NCBI RefSeq assembly: GCF_029892095.1
Contig: NZ_JARZAE010000004.1
Span: forward strand, 124,001 to 188,000
Source of the DNA: Kitasatospora sp. MAP12-44
GTDB lineage: Bacteria; Actinomycetota; Actinomycetes; Streptomycetales; Streptomycetaceae
Reading direction: 5' to 3'
Length of the DNA: 64,000 bases
Under the pieces are notes generated by a model, which saw nothing but the letters and a program-made list of their open reading frames with translations, had not been told where the DNA came from and did no database searches. A program made the position numbers and the translations under genes. Below, piece by piece: positions 34,341-42,123 of this stretch. The first letter of the stretch is position 1. Every line of letters begins with the position of its first letter.

Positions 34341-34395
34341 CCGCGAACCTCCGCCCCCGGAACCCAAAACGGTTCCCGGGGGCGGAGGTTCGCGG
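34341..34395 (-). terminator. Very strong hairpin terminator
   Basis: Arms of about 24 bases (CCGCGAACCTCCGCCCCCGG AACC and its complement with one bulged base) around a short AAAAC loop. It lies 40 bases downstream of the stop of the phosphoesterase gene at 34436 on the minus strand. Confidence 0.8.
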
Positions 34396-34406
34396 CATCA
34401 GGCGCA

Positions 34407-34440
34407 GGAGGTCAGGGTCAGAACCAGGGTCAGGGTCAGG
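34407..34440. repeat. GGTCAG tandem-like repeat
   Basis: Four spaced copies of GGTCAG(G/A) between the stop of the phosphoesterase gene and its terminator. Low-complexity; no function seen. Confidence 0.5.
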
Positions 34441-36559
34441 AGCTGAGCGCCTGGGCCTGCTGGATCAGCTTGCGGGCCTGGCTGATCAGGTCGTCCGCCT
34501 GGTCGTGGCGGATGTTCTGGTGGCCGAAGGCCGCCTGGTCCAGGATCTGCGCGATCTGGCCGGCCAGCTGGTCCCGCTGGGCGCCGAGCGAGGTCAGCTT
34601 CGCGGTACCGGTCAGGTACTGCTGGTCGCCGGGGCTGTGGGAGACCACGTTCGCGGTCGAGGCCTTCAGCGTGGCGGCGGCGAAGGCGCCGACACCCGCG
34701 TCCAGCTGCTTGTACGCCACCGAGAGCTGCTGGTAGTCGTACGTGTGGTCCTTGAGCGAGTGCGACAGGTCCTGGCGGTCGGCGAACTCGGTCAGCACCC
34801 GGCCGTCGTGGACGTACGGGTCGGACAGGCCGAGCAGCGACAGCATGGTGGGCCGGATGTCGGTGTGGTCGGACCACACCGCGTTGGTCACGCCCAGGTG
34901 GCGCACGCCGGGGCCGACCAGGCCGAGCCAGGTGGTGTTGATGTCGGGCGAGAAGTCGCCGTGGTTCCAGGCGTAGGCCGGGCCGAGCGCCACGCAGGTC
35001 GGCGAGCAGCTGCTGCCACCGGAGTAGACGAAGTAGTTCGGGTCGGCGAAGGAGGTGAAGGTCGGCGTCCGCAGCGGGTCACCGGTCTGCATGTGCAGGA
35101 TCTTCTGCTCCGCCTGGTCGGCCAGGTACTTGGAGACCGTATCGGTGTTCCCGGTGATCGGGTTGACCGCGGTCACCTTGGACCAGGCCTGCTCGAACGA
35201 GCGCACCGTCGGGTCGGTCGGGGCCGGCCGGCCGTTCAGGTAGAAGTTCGGCGCGGAGTCCGCATGCACCGCGAACGGGGTGGTCACCCCCTGCTGGGTG
35301 GCCAGCAGGCCCTTGGCGTTCGCGTTGATCTCGCCGATCTGCTGGTACGTGCAGGGGATGGTGACCCCGTCGCAGTTCGCCGGGCTCGGCGCGCCGCCGA
35401 CGAAGTGGTCGTTCTCATCCGAGGTGACGACGAAGAGCGTGTTGTTCTTGTTGATGCCGTCGTTCTGCAGACGGTTGAAGAAGGTGCCGAACGCGTTGTC
35501 GTAGGACTTCAGCTGCGCCGTGTAGTTGGCGTCGCCGGGGCCCATCGCGCCGTAGCCCGCGCCGTGCTGGTCGTGTGCGTCGGACAGGTACGCGTAGGTG
35601 ACCGGGACGCCGGACTCCTGCATCTGCGCGACGTAGCCGAGCGAGTTGTCAGCGGTCATGCCGTCGAAGCCGGGGAAACCCGGGTTGCCCTTCGAGTCGG
35701 TGATCGGCGTGCCGGCGGTGCTGCGCACCACGCCGTCCGCGCTGATCGCCGGGTCGACGCTCTTGGCGCCGTACAGCGCCTGGAAGTTGTTGTAGCCGCC
35801 CGGCTCGTCCGGCAGCAGGTCGGGGCTGGTGGTGCTCTTCGCGCAGAGCTTGGAGTTCTGCGCGCAGTGGATGCCCAGGCCCTCGTAGTCGGCCGCCGCC
35901 TTCGCCGGGTCGGCCTTCGCCTCGGCCGCCTGCGCCGAGTTCGCGCCGAACACCTTGTTGACGTCGACCGTGGTGTTCTCCAGCACGGTGTTCGCCGCGG
36001 CGACCGAACCGAAGTCGCAGCCCGCCTTCGTGTAGGCGGCCCACGGCGCCGGAGCGATCTTGCCGTCCGCGCCGACCATGGTCGGCGACGAGTCGGACGG
36101 GGTCGGTACCGAGGAGTCGGCCACGCCGTCGGTCCAGTACGCGAAGCTGCTGGCCGAGTTGGTGGTGCCGTCCGGGTTGTAGTACCGGTACGAGTTCGCG
36201 ACCGCCTGGCCCTGCCGGTCGCCGTACAGGCCGGTCAGCGACGTCAGGATGTCGTCGGCCGTGTGCGCGATCAGCGGGGTGTGGTGGTTGTCGTCGAGCG
36301 TCCCGTTGCTCTCCAGGAAGTTGAGCAGGTGCGGCATCTGCTCAAGGTCGGAGGGGACGTTCGGGTTGTCCCGGGTGAAGTGCACGTTGTCGAACTGAAG
36401 GTAGATCACGTGCTGGACCTTGCGGCCGTCCGCCGAGATCTGACATGTCGTCTGCGACGGCTTGTGGTGGGACGGTTCGGCCGACGAGGCGCCGGCCGAG
36501 ACCATTCCCAGTCCAAGCCCGGCCGCCAGCGACAGTGCCAGCACCTTGCTCTTGCGCAT
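34436..36559 (-). CDS. Secreted phosphoesterase/alkaline-phosphatase-superfamily protein
   Basis: 707 residues. Signal peptide MRKSKVLALSLAAGLGLGMV with an Ala-rich cleavage region. The core carries VQHVIYLQFDNVHFTRDNP, TPLIAHTADDILTSLTGLYGD, VPVTYAYLSDAHDQHG, TLFVVTSDENDHFVGG and WLGLVGPGVRHLG followed by WSDHTDIRPTMLSLLGL, the spaced Asp/His set of alkaline-phosphatase-superfamily enzymes. A helical C-terminus (LAGQIAQILDQAAF) follows. ATG 36559 with AGAGAGGGAGCAGG. It and the PKD phosphoesterase next to it are both secreted, suggesting a phosphate-scavenging pair. No Pho-box was identified. Confidence 0.85.
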   Translation of the reverse strand: MRKSKVLALSLAAGLGLGMVSAGASSAEPSHHKPSQTTCQISADGRKVQHVIYLQFDNVHFTRDNPNVPSDLEQMPHLLNFLESNGTLDDNHHTPLIAHTADDILTSLTGLYGDRQGQAVANSYRYYNPDGTTNSASSFAYWTDGVADSSVPTPSDSSPTMVGADGKIAPAPWAAYTKAGCDFGSVAAANTVLENTTVDVNKVFGANSAQAAEAKADPAKAAADYEGLGIHCAQNSKLCAKSTTSPDLLPDEPGGYNNFQALYGAKSVDPAISADGVVRSTAGTPITDSKGNPGFPGFDGMTADNSLGYVAQMQESGVPVTYAYLSDAHDQHGAGYGAMGPGDANYTAQLKSYDNAFGTFFNRLQNDGINKNNTLFVVTSDENDHFVGGAPSPANCDGVTIPCTYQQIGEINANAKGLLATQQGVTTPFAVHADSAPNFYLNGRPAPTDPTVRSFEQAWSKVTAVNPITGNTDTVSKYLADQAEQKILHMQTGDPLRTPTFTSFADPNYFVYSGGSSCSPTCVALGPAYAWNHGDFSPDINTTWLGLVGPGVRHLGVTNAVWSDHTDIRPTMLSLLGLSDPYVHDGRVLTEFADRQDLSHSLKDHTYDYQQLSVAYKQLDAGVGAFAAATLKASTANVVSHSPGDQQYLTGTAKLTSLGAQRDQLAGQIAQILDQAAFGHQNIRHDQADDLISQARKLIQQAQALSS

Positions 36560-36757
36560 CCTGCTCCCTCTCTGGACGCGATCGCGCGCCCGCCACCGGA
36601 CGCGCGTAGATCGCCGATCGGGGAGCACTGCGGTGCCCCCCGGCGTGCGAGCCACAGGCTGCCACAACCGAACCGAACGCAACAGGAGGCGTGAGCAGTT
36701 GGACGGTGAAGTCGCAGTGAACTCAGCAGAGCCGGCGGGCGGGAGCCGCCGTTCACA

Positions 36758-37513
36758 TCACCAGGGCACCATGCCCGCGTCCTCGAAGAACTGGCCGGTC
36801 GGGCCGTCGTCGGGCAGGGTCGCCAGCTTGATGGCGATCGCCGCACCCTGTTCGGGGGTGCGTACGCCGCGGAAGCCGTTGAGGTCGGTCGCGACATAGC
36901 CGGGACAGCCGAGGTTGATCAGGATGTTCGTGCCCCTCAACTCCCGGACGTACTGCAGGGTGACGGCGTTCAGGAAGGTCTTCGACGGCGAGTACGCCGC
37001 GGCCACCGGACCTGCCGTCTGCTCAACAGCGGCTCCCGACTGCCGGGTGAGGGAGCCGACACCGCTGGACATGTTGACGATCCGTGGCGAGGCAGAGCGG
37101 CGCAGCAGCGGCAGCATCGCGTTGGTGACGCGGATGACGCCGATCACGTTGGTCTCCACGACCGTCCGGATGGTGGCGGGATCGACCCGGGTGGGCTCCT
37201 GCGGCATGCCCCCGGTGATGGCGGCGTTGTTGACGAGCACGTCGAGGCGCCCGGCCTGGTCCTCGATCAGCCGTGCGGCGGCGGTCGCGCTCGCGTCGTC
37301 GGTGACGTCCAGGGGTACGCCGAACGCGTCGACGCCGGCCGCGCGCAGCCTCTCCACGGCGGCCTTGCGGCGCTGGTCGTCGCGGGCGCCGACGCCGACC
37401 CTCCAGCCGAGGGCGCCCAGGCCCGCGGCGATTTCGTAGCCGATTCCCTTGTTCGCGCCGGTGACCAGCGCAGTCGTTCGTTCGCTCATGTTCTTGCTCA
37501 TGCTCGTGCTCAT
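36758..37513 (-). CDS. Short-chain dehydrogenase/reductase (carbonyl-reductase-like)
   Basis: About 251 residues. NAD(P)-binding TALVTGANKGIGYEIAAGL, VLVNNAAITG, catalytic Ser in RIVNMSSGVGSL, and YSPSK giving Tyr-x-x-x-Lys. Three in-frame ATGs (37513, 37501, 37489) within MSTSMSKNMSERT leave the start uncertain; 37489 is where homology begins. Divergent from a LysR regulator with an inverted repeat between, so it is the likely target. Confidence 0.88.
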   Translation of the reverse strand: MSTSMSKNMSERTTALVTGANKGIGYEIAAGLGALGWRVGVGARDDQRRKAAVERLRAAGVDAFGVPLDVTDDASATAAARLIEDQAGRLDVLVNNAAITGGMPQEPTRVDPATIRTVVETNVIGVIRVTNAMLPLLRRSASPRIVNMSSGVGSLTRQSGAAVEQTAGPVAAAYSPSKTFLNAVTLQYVRELRGTNILINLGCPGYVATDLNGFRGVRTPEQGAAIAIKLATLPDDGPTGQFFEDAGMVPW

Positions 37514-37571
37514 GGGGACCATGCTGCGCTCGGACCCCGGCGGGGGTCCAACACCGATGTGGTGGGCAACG

Positions 37572-37586
37572 ATACCGTCCGGGTAT
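37572..37586. promoter_or_regulatory. LysR-type box ATACC-N5-GGTAT
   Basis: ATACC-GTCCG-GGTAT, a 15-base dyad with the T-N11-A form of LysR binding sites, in the 102-base gap between the divergent SDR and LysR starts. Confidence 0.65.
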
Positions 37587-37615
37587 TGATCCTTGATCAG
37601 GGGTAGCGTGGCGGC

Positions 37616-38470
37616 ATGGAGACCCGGGAGCTGCGATATTTCGTCGCCGTCGCTGAAGAGCTGCACTTCGGGCGCGCCGCGCAGCGGCTCGGGATCGCGC
37701 AGCCGCCCTTGTCACGGGCCATCCAGCAGCTCGAACGCCGACTCGGAGCAGCGCTGCTGGATCGGACCAGTCGCACCGTCACGCTGACCGAGGCCGGTTC
37801 GGTGCTGCTGGTCGAGGGCCGGGCCGCCCTCGACGCGGTGGACGCCGCCGAGCGTCGCACCCGCCGCGCCGCCCTCTCCGCGACCGGCCGTCCCGGCCTG
37901 GCCCTGGTCACGAAGGCCAGCGCGTCCAGGGAACTGCTGGCGAAACTCCTCGCCGCGTACGCCGCCGAACCCGGCGCGGTCCCCGTCGAAGTCCTCCTGT
38001 GCGGCCCGGCCGAGCAGGAGCGGCTCCTGCGCGAGGGCCGGGCCGACGTGGCGCTGCTGCACCGACCGTTCGACTCGACGGCCGGGTTCCACACCGAAGA
38101 GCTCAGCACGGAGGGCCAGGTCGTGGTCCTGCCCGCCGGACATCCGCTCACCGCCCGGGCCCATGTGCAGATGGCCGATATCACCGGGCTGCCGGGCCTG
38201 CCGCTGCCCCGCTGGCCCTGCCCCGACGGCAACTACCCGCCCGGCCCGGGCCCGCAAGTCCGCGACCACGCACAGTTGTTGCAGCTCGTCGCACTCGGCC
38301 GTGCCTGCGCGGTCTCACCGGAGTCGTGCCGAGCCCAACTGCATGCCGACCTCGCCGCCGTCCCCGTGCTGGACGCGCCGACAGTCACCACCGTGATCGC
38401 CTGGCCACCGCACAGCCGCTCCAGAGCCGTCGCCGACCTCGTCCGGACTGCGACGGCTCTGGTGCTCTGA
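37616..38470 (+). CDS. LysR-family transcriptional regulator
   Basis: 284 residues. The N-terminal HTH is canonical: ELRYFVAVAEELHFGRAAQR then LGIAQPPLSRAIQQLERRLG and LDRTSRTVTLTEAG. The effector domain is a periplasmic-binding-like fold with GLALVTKASA and RADVALLHRPF. Divergent from the SDR gene, probably controlling it. The stop codon lies inside the first unit of a 15-bp tandem repeat. Confidence 0.9.
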   Translation: METRELRYFVAVAEELHFGRAAQRLGIAQPPLSRAIQQLERRLGAALLDRTSRTVTLTEAGSVLLVEGRAALDAVDAAERRTRRAALSATGRPGLALVTKASASRELLAKLLAAYAAEPGAVPVEVLLCGPAEQERLLREGRADVALLHRPFDSTAGFHTEELSTEGQVVVLPAGHPLTARAHVQMADITGLPGLPLPRWPCPDGNYPPGPGPQVRDHAQLLQLVALGRACAVSPESCRAQLHADLAAVPVLDAPTVTTVIAWPPHSRSRAVADLVRTATALVL

Positions 38471-38505
38471 CCACGGGTGCTCTGACCGCGGGTGCTCTGA
38501 CCGCG
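38461..38505. repeat. Three 15-bp tandem repeats spanning LysR stop codon
   Basis: GGTGCTCTGACCACG, GGTGCTCTGACCGCG, GGTGCTCTGACCGCG head to tail. The first copy contains the LysR TGA, so the repeat has grown from the 3' end of the gene. Confidence 0.85.
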
Positions 38506-38562
38506 CAGGTTCGCCGGGCTAATCCAGTCGAACAGGTCCAGCAGTCCGAGTAGCCTCGCCCC

Positions 38563-38913
38563 ATGGTGGATCAAGGGCGGTACGTCCTGTATCGGGAAGA
38601 GTCGAAGGTACTGGCAGCGATCGGGGCGCATGTCGACGCCCAGGTCGGCCGTGTCACGGTGCGACTGCCCAAGGCCGTGGCCGAGGCCGCGGTGGCCGCT
38701 TGGGAGCGCGACGATCCGGACGGTGACCTCGGTGAGGAGACCCGTGAGCAGTCCGCGCTGCGGGGCCAGGCCGGTGATCTGGCACTGATCGGCCTTGCGA
38801 TCTCGGACCGCGGCCGCTGGGAGGGCGAGGAGGTCGTGGTCGAGCTGCACGTCCACTCCGCGGGGGCAGCCTGGCTCCAGGCTGCTGAGCTGGGACTGGC
38901 GGGCCGGGCCTGA
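38563..38913 (+). CDS. Hypothetical protein, about 116 residues
   Basis: Begins MVDQGRYVLYREESKVLAAI; contains VGRVTVRLPKAVAEAAVAAW, an acidic linker DDPDGDLGEE and a C-terminal GEEVVVELHVHSAGAAWLQA. Alternating strands and helices suggest a compact domain. I do not recognise it. It lies between the LysR gene and a universal stress protein gene in the same direction, flanked on both sides by short tandem repeats. Confidence 0.6.
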   Translation: MVDQGRYVLYREESKVLAAIGAHVDAQVGRVTVRLPKAVAEAAVAAWERDDPDGDLGEETREQSALRGQAGDLALIGLAISDRGRWEGEEVVVELHVHSAGAAWLQAAELGLAGRA

Positions 38914-38942
38914 GTGCTCGGAGTGCGGCCGCGCGCGGGTCT

Positions 38943-38984
38943 GGACCGCGTGGTGCGGACCGCGTGCTGCGGACCGCGTGGTGA
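38943..38984. repeat. Three 14-bp tandem repeats GGACCGCGTG(G/C)TG(C/A)
   Basis: Three head-to-tail copies in the 92-base gap before the universal stress protein gene. They differ at one or two bases. Confidence 0.8.
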
Positions 38985-39005
38985 ACCCGCCGCGGGAGCG
39001 GGAGA

Positions 39006-39476
39006 ATGGGGCTCATGTCGGCTTCTGAGAACCCTTTCGAACTCGGTACGGACGGCCCGGCGACCATCGTGGCCGCTATCGATGGATCGCTGACCTCGCT
39101 GCGTGCCGCCGCCTACGCGGGTGGGTTGGCCCGGCGCCAGGGCAGTCGGCTGCTGGCGATCTACGTCGAGAGCGTCGGCGCGGTCGGCGCGCTGGCCAGC
39201 GTCAGCGCAGCAGGCGCCGCGGCGGCGCGGGCGGGTACGGAGGCGACCGCCGGGGATCTGCGTCGGCTGGTCGATCTGGCGCGGCAGCGCGGGGTGGAGC
39301 TCACCCTGACCACCCGCACCGGCGACCCGTACACCGAGATCACCAGGTTCGCCGAGGAGGTGCGGGCGGACGCCCTGGTGGTCGGTGCCTCCGAGCACCT
39401 GGGGCACCGGCTGGTGGGCTCGCTGGCGGTGCGGCTGGTGCGCGCCGGGCGCTGGCCGGTGACTGTGGTGCCCTGA
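39006..39476 (+). CDS. Universal stress protein (UspA family)
   Basis: 156 residues (or 153 from the ATG at 39015). Single Usp domain: ATIVAAIDGSLTSLRAAAYA, LLAIYVESVG, then TRTGDPYTEITRFAEEVRAD, LVVGASEHLGHRLVGSLAVR and VTVVP. The ATP-binding G-2x-G-9x-G(S/T) motif is altered (GASEHLGHRLVGSLA keeps GxxxGxxxGS-like spacing), so ATP binding is uncertain. Soluble. Confidence 0.85.
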   Translation: MGLMSASENPFELGTDGPATIVAAIDGSLTSLRAAAYAGGLARRQGSRLLAIYVESVGAVGALASVSAAGAAAARAGTEATAGDLRRLVDLARQRGVELTLTTRTGDPYTEITRFAEEVRADALVVGASEHLGHRLVGSLAVRLVRAGRWPVTVVP

Positions 39477-39624
39477 TGTCTTGATGTCCTGCGCCCGGAG
39501 TGTGACTGGAGCACTGCTGGCCGCACACCGGCGGTGTGCCGGTCCCCACTGGGCGAGGCGGTCCGACCCTGGTGGCCCGGGTCAGGACCGGCGGGTCAGG
39601 ACCGGCGGTGCCGGCCGGAGCCGG

Positions 39625-39770
39625 TCACCACGGGGGGGTGGGCGGCTCGTCGGTGAGCGCCACCGGCACCCAGCGATGCCCGTCCCACTCCTGGAGCAGC
39701 CGCGGGGCGCCCGGATCGACGTGCGCGACGGTGAGGGTGACGACGCGTCGAGTACCGGGCGGGACTGCGC
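39625..39770 (-). pseudogene. DUF6087-like protein, C-terminal fragment
   Basis: On the minus strand the frame reads VPPGTRRVVTLTVAHVDPG, APRLLQEWDGHRWVPVALTD and ends PPTPPW before the TGA at 39625. This strongly resembles the C-terminal half of the small Streptomyces DUF6087 proteins (pattern PRxxQEWDGxxWVP). Upstream in the same frame the sequence is Trp/Cys-rich nonsense with no start codon, so the front has been lost. It sits in a 633-base stretch (39477-40109) otherwise without a gene. Confidence 0.5.
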
Positions 39771-40109
39771 ACGGCTGGCAACACCAGGTGAGGCGCCACC
39801 AGGTCGAGTTTCTTCCGCGCCGTCACAAACCATGGTCCGCGTGGTCGCCCGGGCGGCAGGCTGCAGCCATGGACGCGCAGCACAAGGCCACGATCCGGGC
39901 AGCCGCACAGCGGCTCCCTGTGAACGCCTTCCGCGCGCACCACTTCGCCGGGCTGGGCTGTCGCGCCTGCTGACCGGCATTCCGCCGCCGCATTTCTCCG
40001 CGTCCGCCGTGTGGCGTGTGGCGTGTAGCAGCCTCGCGCGTCCTGCGGTCGACCCCGTCCCCCGTCCCTCGTTCCTCGTTCGCGTCCGTCCGGAAGGAAC
40101 CACACGTCC

Positions 40110-40271
40110 ATGTCCGCGCTCCGGGGCGTCTCCGCCCCGAACCGAAGACTCTTCCTGCAGACCCTGCTTCTCCCGCCGCTGCGGGAGTCCGGGCCGCCGG
40201 CGATCGAAGCCGACCGCCGGAACGCGGCGCGGCTGCTGCCCTCGGCGACCCCGGCGGAGGTCCCGAGATGA
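40110..40271 (+). CDS. Short ORF (53 residues) translationally coupled to flavin reductase
   Basis: An ATG at 40110 preceded by GGAAGGAAC at proper spacing encodes MSALRGVSAPNRRLFLQTLL and then LPPLRESGPPAIEADRRNAA and an Arg-ending tail. Its TGA overlaps the ATG of the flavin reductase gene (ATGA at 40268-40271). The good ribosome site and the four-base overlap argue that it is translated and feeds ribosomes to the reductase. It has no recognised domain; it may be a partner peptide or a coupling leader. Confidence 0.55.
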   Translation: MSALRGVSAPNRRLFLQTLLLPPLRESGPPAIEADRRNAARLLPSATPAEVPR

Positions 40272-40768
40272 CCGCGCTCGTGCACGACACGACATCCCTG
40301 CGCGCGGTGTACGGCGCGTTCCCCACCGGCGTCACGGCGCTCGCCGCCCTCGTCAACGGACGCCCGGTCGGGATGGCCGCCAGCTCGTTCGCGGCGGTGT
40401 CCCTCACACCGCCGCTGGTCTCGATGTGCATGGCGCACACCTCGGGGACCTGGCCGGTCCTTCGTCGCGCCGAGCGTCTGGGCATCAGCGTGCTCGGGGC
40501 GGAGCACGGGGCGCTCTGCCGACGGCTCGCCGGTCCCGGCGACGAACGGTTCACCGGCGTCGCGTGGCGGGCGACACCGGACGGCGCCGTGCTGCTGGAC
40601 GGCGCCGGCGCCTGGTTCGAGTGCTCGGTCGACCAGGAGGTCCGCGCCGGGGACCACGACATCCTCGTGCTCCGCGTCCACGAGTTGCACGCCGACCCGG
40701 CCGTCGAGCCCCTCGTCTTCCACGCCAGTACGTTCCGCTCGCTCGGGCCCGCCCCCCGCGAGCCCTGA
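40268..40768 (+). CDS. Flavin reductase family protein (FMN-binding split barrel)
   Basis: 166 residues. Opening LRAVYGAFPTGVTALAALVN, then GMAASSFAAVSLTPPLVSMCMAHTSGTWP and LGISVLGAEHGALCRRLAGP, ending with DHDILVLRVHELHADPA, as in NAD(P)H:FMN/FAD reductases that feed two-component monooxygenases. Start overlaps the upstream short ORF. A TetX-like flavin monooxygenase is encoded nearby on the other strand, but that class carries its own FAD and does not need a reductase partner. Confidence 0.87.
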   Translation: MTALVHDTTSLRAVYGAFPTGVTALAALVNGRPVGMAASSFAAVSLTPPLVSMCMAHTSGTWPVLRRAERLGISVLGAEHGALCRRLAGPGDERFTGVAWRATPDGAVLLDGAGAWFECSVDQEVRAGDHDILVLRVHELHADPAVEPLVFHASTFRSLGPAPREP

Positions 40769-40884
40769 CGGCCGCCGATGCACCGCCCCCTCACGGCCGT
40801 CAGCATCGACGACAACTCCGCCACCCACCACGTCCCCGGTCCAGTCAGAGCTGGCCGGGGACGGGAAACCAACCGCACACCGGC

Positions 40885-41994
40885 TCAGGAGGCCGTCGCG
40901 GGAACGAGGTGGTCGAGTCCCTGCGCACTGCCCGTCGCGGCCTCGATCGAGCGCGGCAGCATGAGGCTCTCGTAGGCGCGGACGGCGTCGTCGACGGTGG
41001 ATTCGGCGACGAGGGCGTGGGCGAGGTCGGAGCCGTCGAGCATGGCGAGATTGGCGCCCAGCCCGACCGGGGGCATCAGGTGCGCGGCATCGCCGACCAG
41101 CGTGACGCCGGGAACGTGCTCCCAGGTGTGCGGGGCGGGCAGGACGAACAGGGACCGGTTGATGAACTCGCTGTCGCTGTTGCTGAGGAGGTAGCGCAGG
41201 CTCTCGTCCCAGTCGTCGAACATCCTCAGCAGGTGCGTCCGCACGGCCTGTTGGTCGCCGAGGTCGACACCGGCGGCCACGTGCCAGTCCTGCGGTTCGC
41301 GAAGCGCGATGTAGGCGCGGATGTGGCCGTTGCTGTTGCGCTGGGCGACCAGGGACCTGCCGACGCCCTTCACCAGCATCGATCCGTTGCCGACCAGCCG
41401 CGCGAGGTCGGGATGGCGGGTGTCGCAGTGGTCGAATCCGGCCTCGACGAAGGTGACGCCGCTGTAGCGGGGTGCGGCGTGCGACAGGGCCGGGCGGACG
41501 CGTGACCAGGCGCCGTCGGCGCCGACCACCAGGTCGAATTCCTCGGCGGTGCCGTCACCCAAGAGCAGCCGGCAGGTGCCGTCCGCCAACGGGGTGACCC
41601 CGCTGACGGCGCGGTCCCACTGCACCGTGCCCTCGGTCAGCGAGTCCAGGAGCAGGCCCCGCAGTTGGCCTCGGTCGATCTCCGGCCGGCCGCCGGCGGC
41701 GGAAGGCCCCTGCTGCGCCAGGAGGGCGGCGGTGGCGAAGTCGAGCACGCGCCACTCCTCTCCTTCGGGGCGGGCGAGGGCGTGGAATCGGTCGAGGAGC
41801 CCCGCCGCCCGCAGGGCGGCCTGACCGGTGTCGGCGTGCAGATCGAGGGTGCCGCCCTGCGGGCGGGCGTCGGCGGAGGCCTCGCGTTCGAAGACGGTGA
41901 CGGTGCGGCCGTGCTGCTGCAGGACTCGGGCGCAGGTGAGGCCGCCGAGGCCGGCGCCGACAATCGCGATGCGGGGATCACGAGCAGAGTTCAT
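40885..41994 (-). CDS. TetX-like FAD-dependent monooxygenase
   Basis: 369 residues. FAD-binding RIAIVGAGLGGLTCARVLQQ (GxGxxG at 13-18), GGTLDLHADTGQAALRAAGLL, RPEIDRGQLRGLLLDSL, DLVVGADGAWSRVRPAL, and the second FAD motif TLVGDAAHLMPPVGLGANLA near residue 290. The LDLH...GQ.A...AGLL block, the EI(N/D)R..LR.(I/L)LL(N/D)SL block and F.DWDE are specific to the Tet(X)/tetracycline-destructase group rather than generic UbiH enzymes. It may hydroxylate tetracyclines or another aromatic polyketide. Divergent from a TetR gene. Confidence 0.85.
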   Translation of the reverse strand: MNSARDPRIAIVGAGLGGLTCARVLQQHGRTVTVFEREASADARPQGGTLDLHADTGQAALRAAGLLDRFHALARPEGEEWRVLDFATAALLAQQGPSAAGGRPEIDRGQLRGLLLDSLTEGTVQWDRAVSGVTPLADGTCRLLLGDGTAEEFDLVVGADGAWSRVRPALSHAAPRYSGVTFVEAGFDHCDTRHPDLARLVGNGSMLVKGVGRSLVAQRNSNGHIRAYIALREPQDWHVAAGVDLGDQQAVRTHLLRMFDDWDESLRYLLSNSDSEFINRSLFVLPAPHTWEHVPGVTLVGDAAHLMPPVGLGANLAMLDGSDLAHALVAESTVDDAVRAYESLMLPRSIEAATGSAQGLDHLVPATAS

Positions 41995-42123
41995 GGGGGT
42001 GTCCCTCGAGTGGTGGATGTGGATGAGCCGCCGGGAGGCCGGCATCACCACAAAAGCACACTCGCTAAATAAGCGCAATGACTAAACTTTCGCATCGGAT
42101 GCACTTCAGGGTATGGTGGGCGA
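41995..42123. promoter_or_regulatory. Divergent promoter/operator of TetX-like and TetR genes
   Basis: 129 bases, unusually AT-rich around 42055-42090, with an inverted repeat CGCT-AAATA-AGCG at 42063-42075. It must carry both promoters and is the natural operator of the TetR product. Confidence 0.55.

Noticed and set aside
34226-36694. 822-codon plus-strand frame opposite the second phosphoesterase
   Set aside because: Val/Arg/Gly-rich shadow frame; the minus strand has a signal peptide and catalytic motifs.
39869-39973. 34-codon ORF MDAQHKATIRAAAQRLPVNA...
   Set aside because: No clear ribosome site, no conservation evidence and no neighbour link; probably chance.
39960-40109. Cysteine-type leader peptide upstream of the flavin reductase
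   Set aside because: No short Met-Arg-rich, Cys-containing leader ORF on the plus strand in the expected position.
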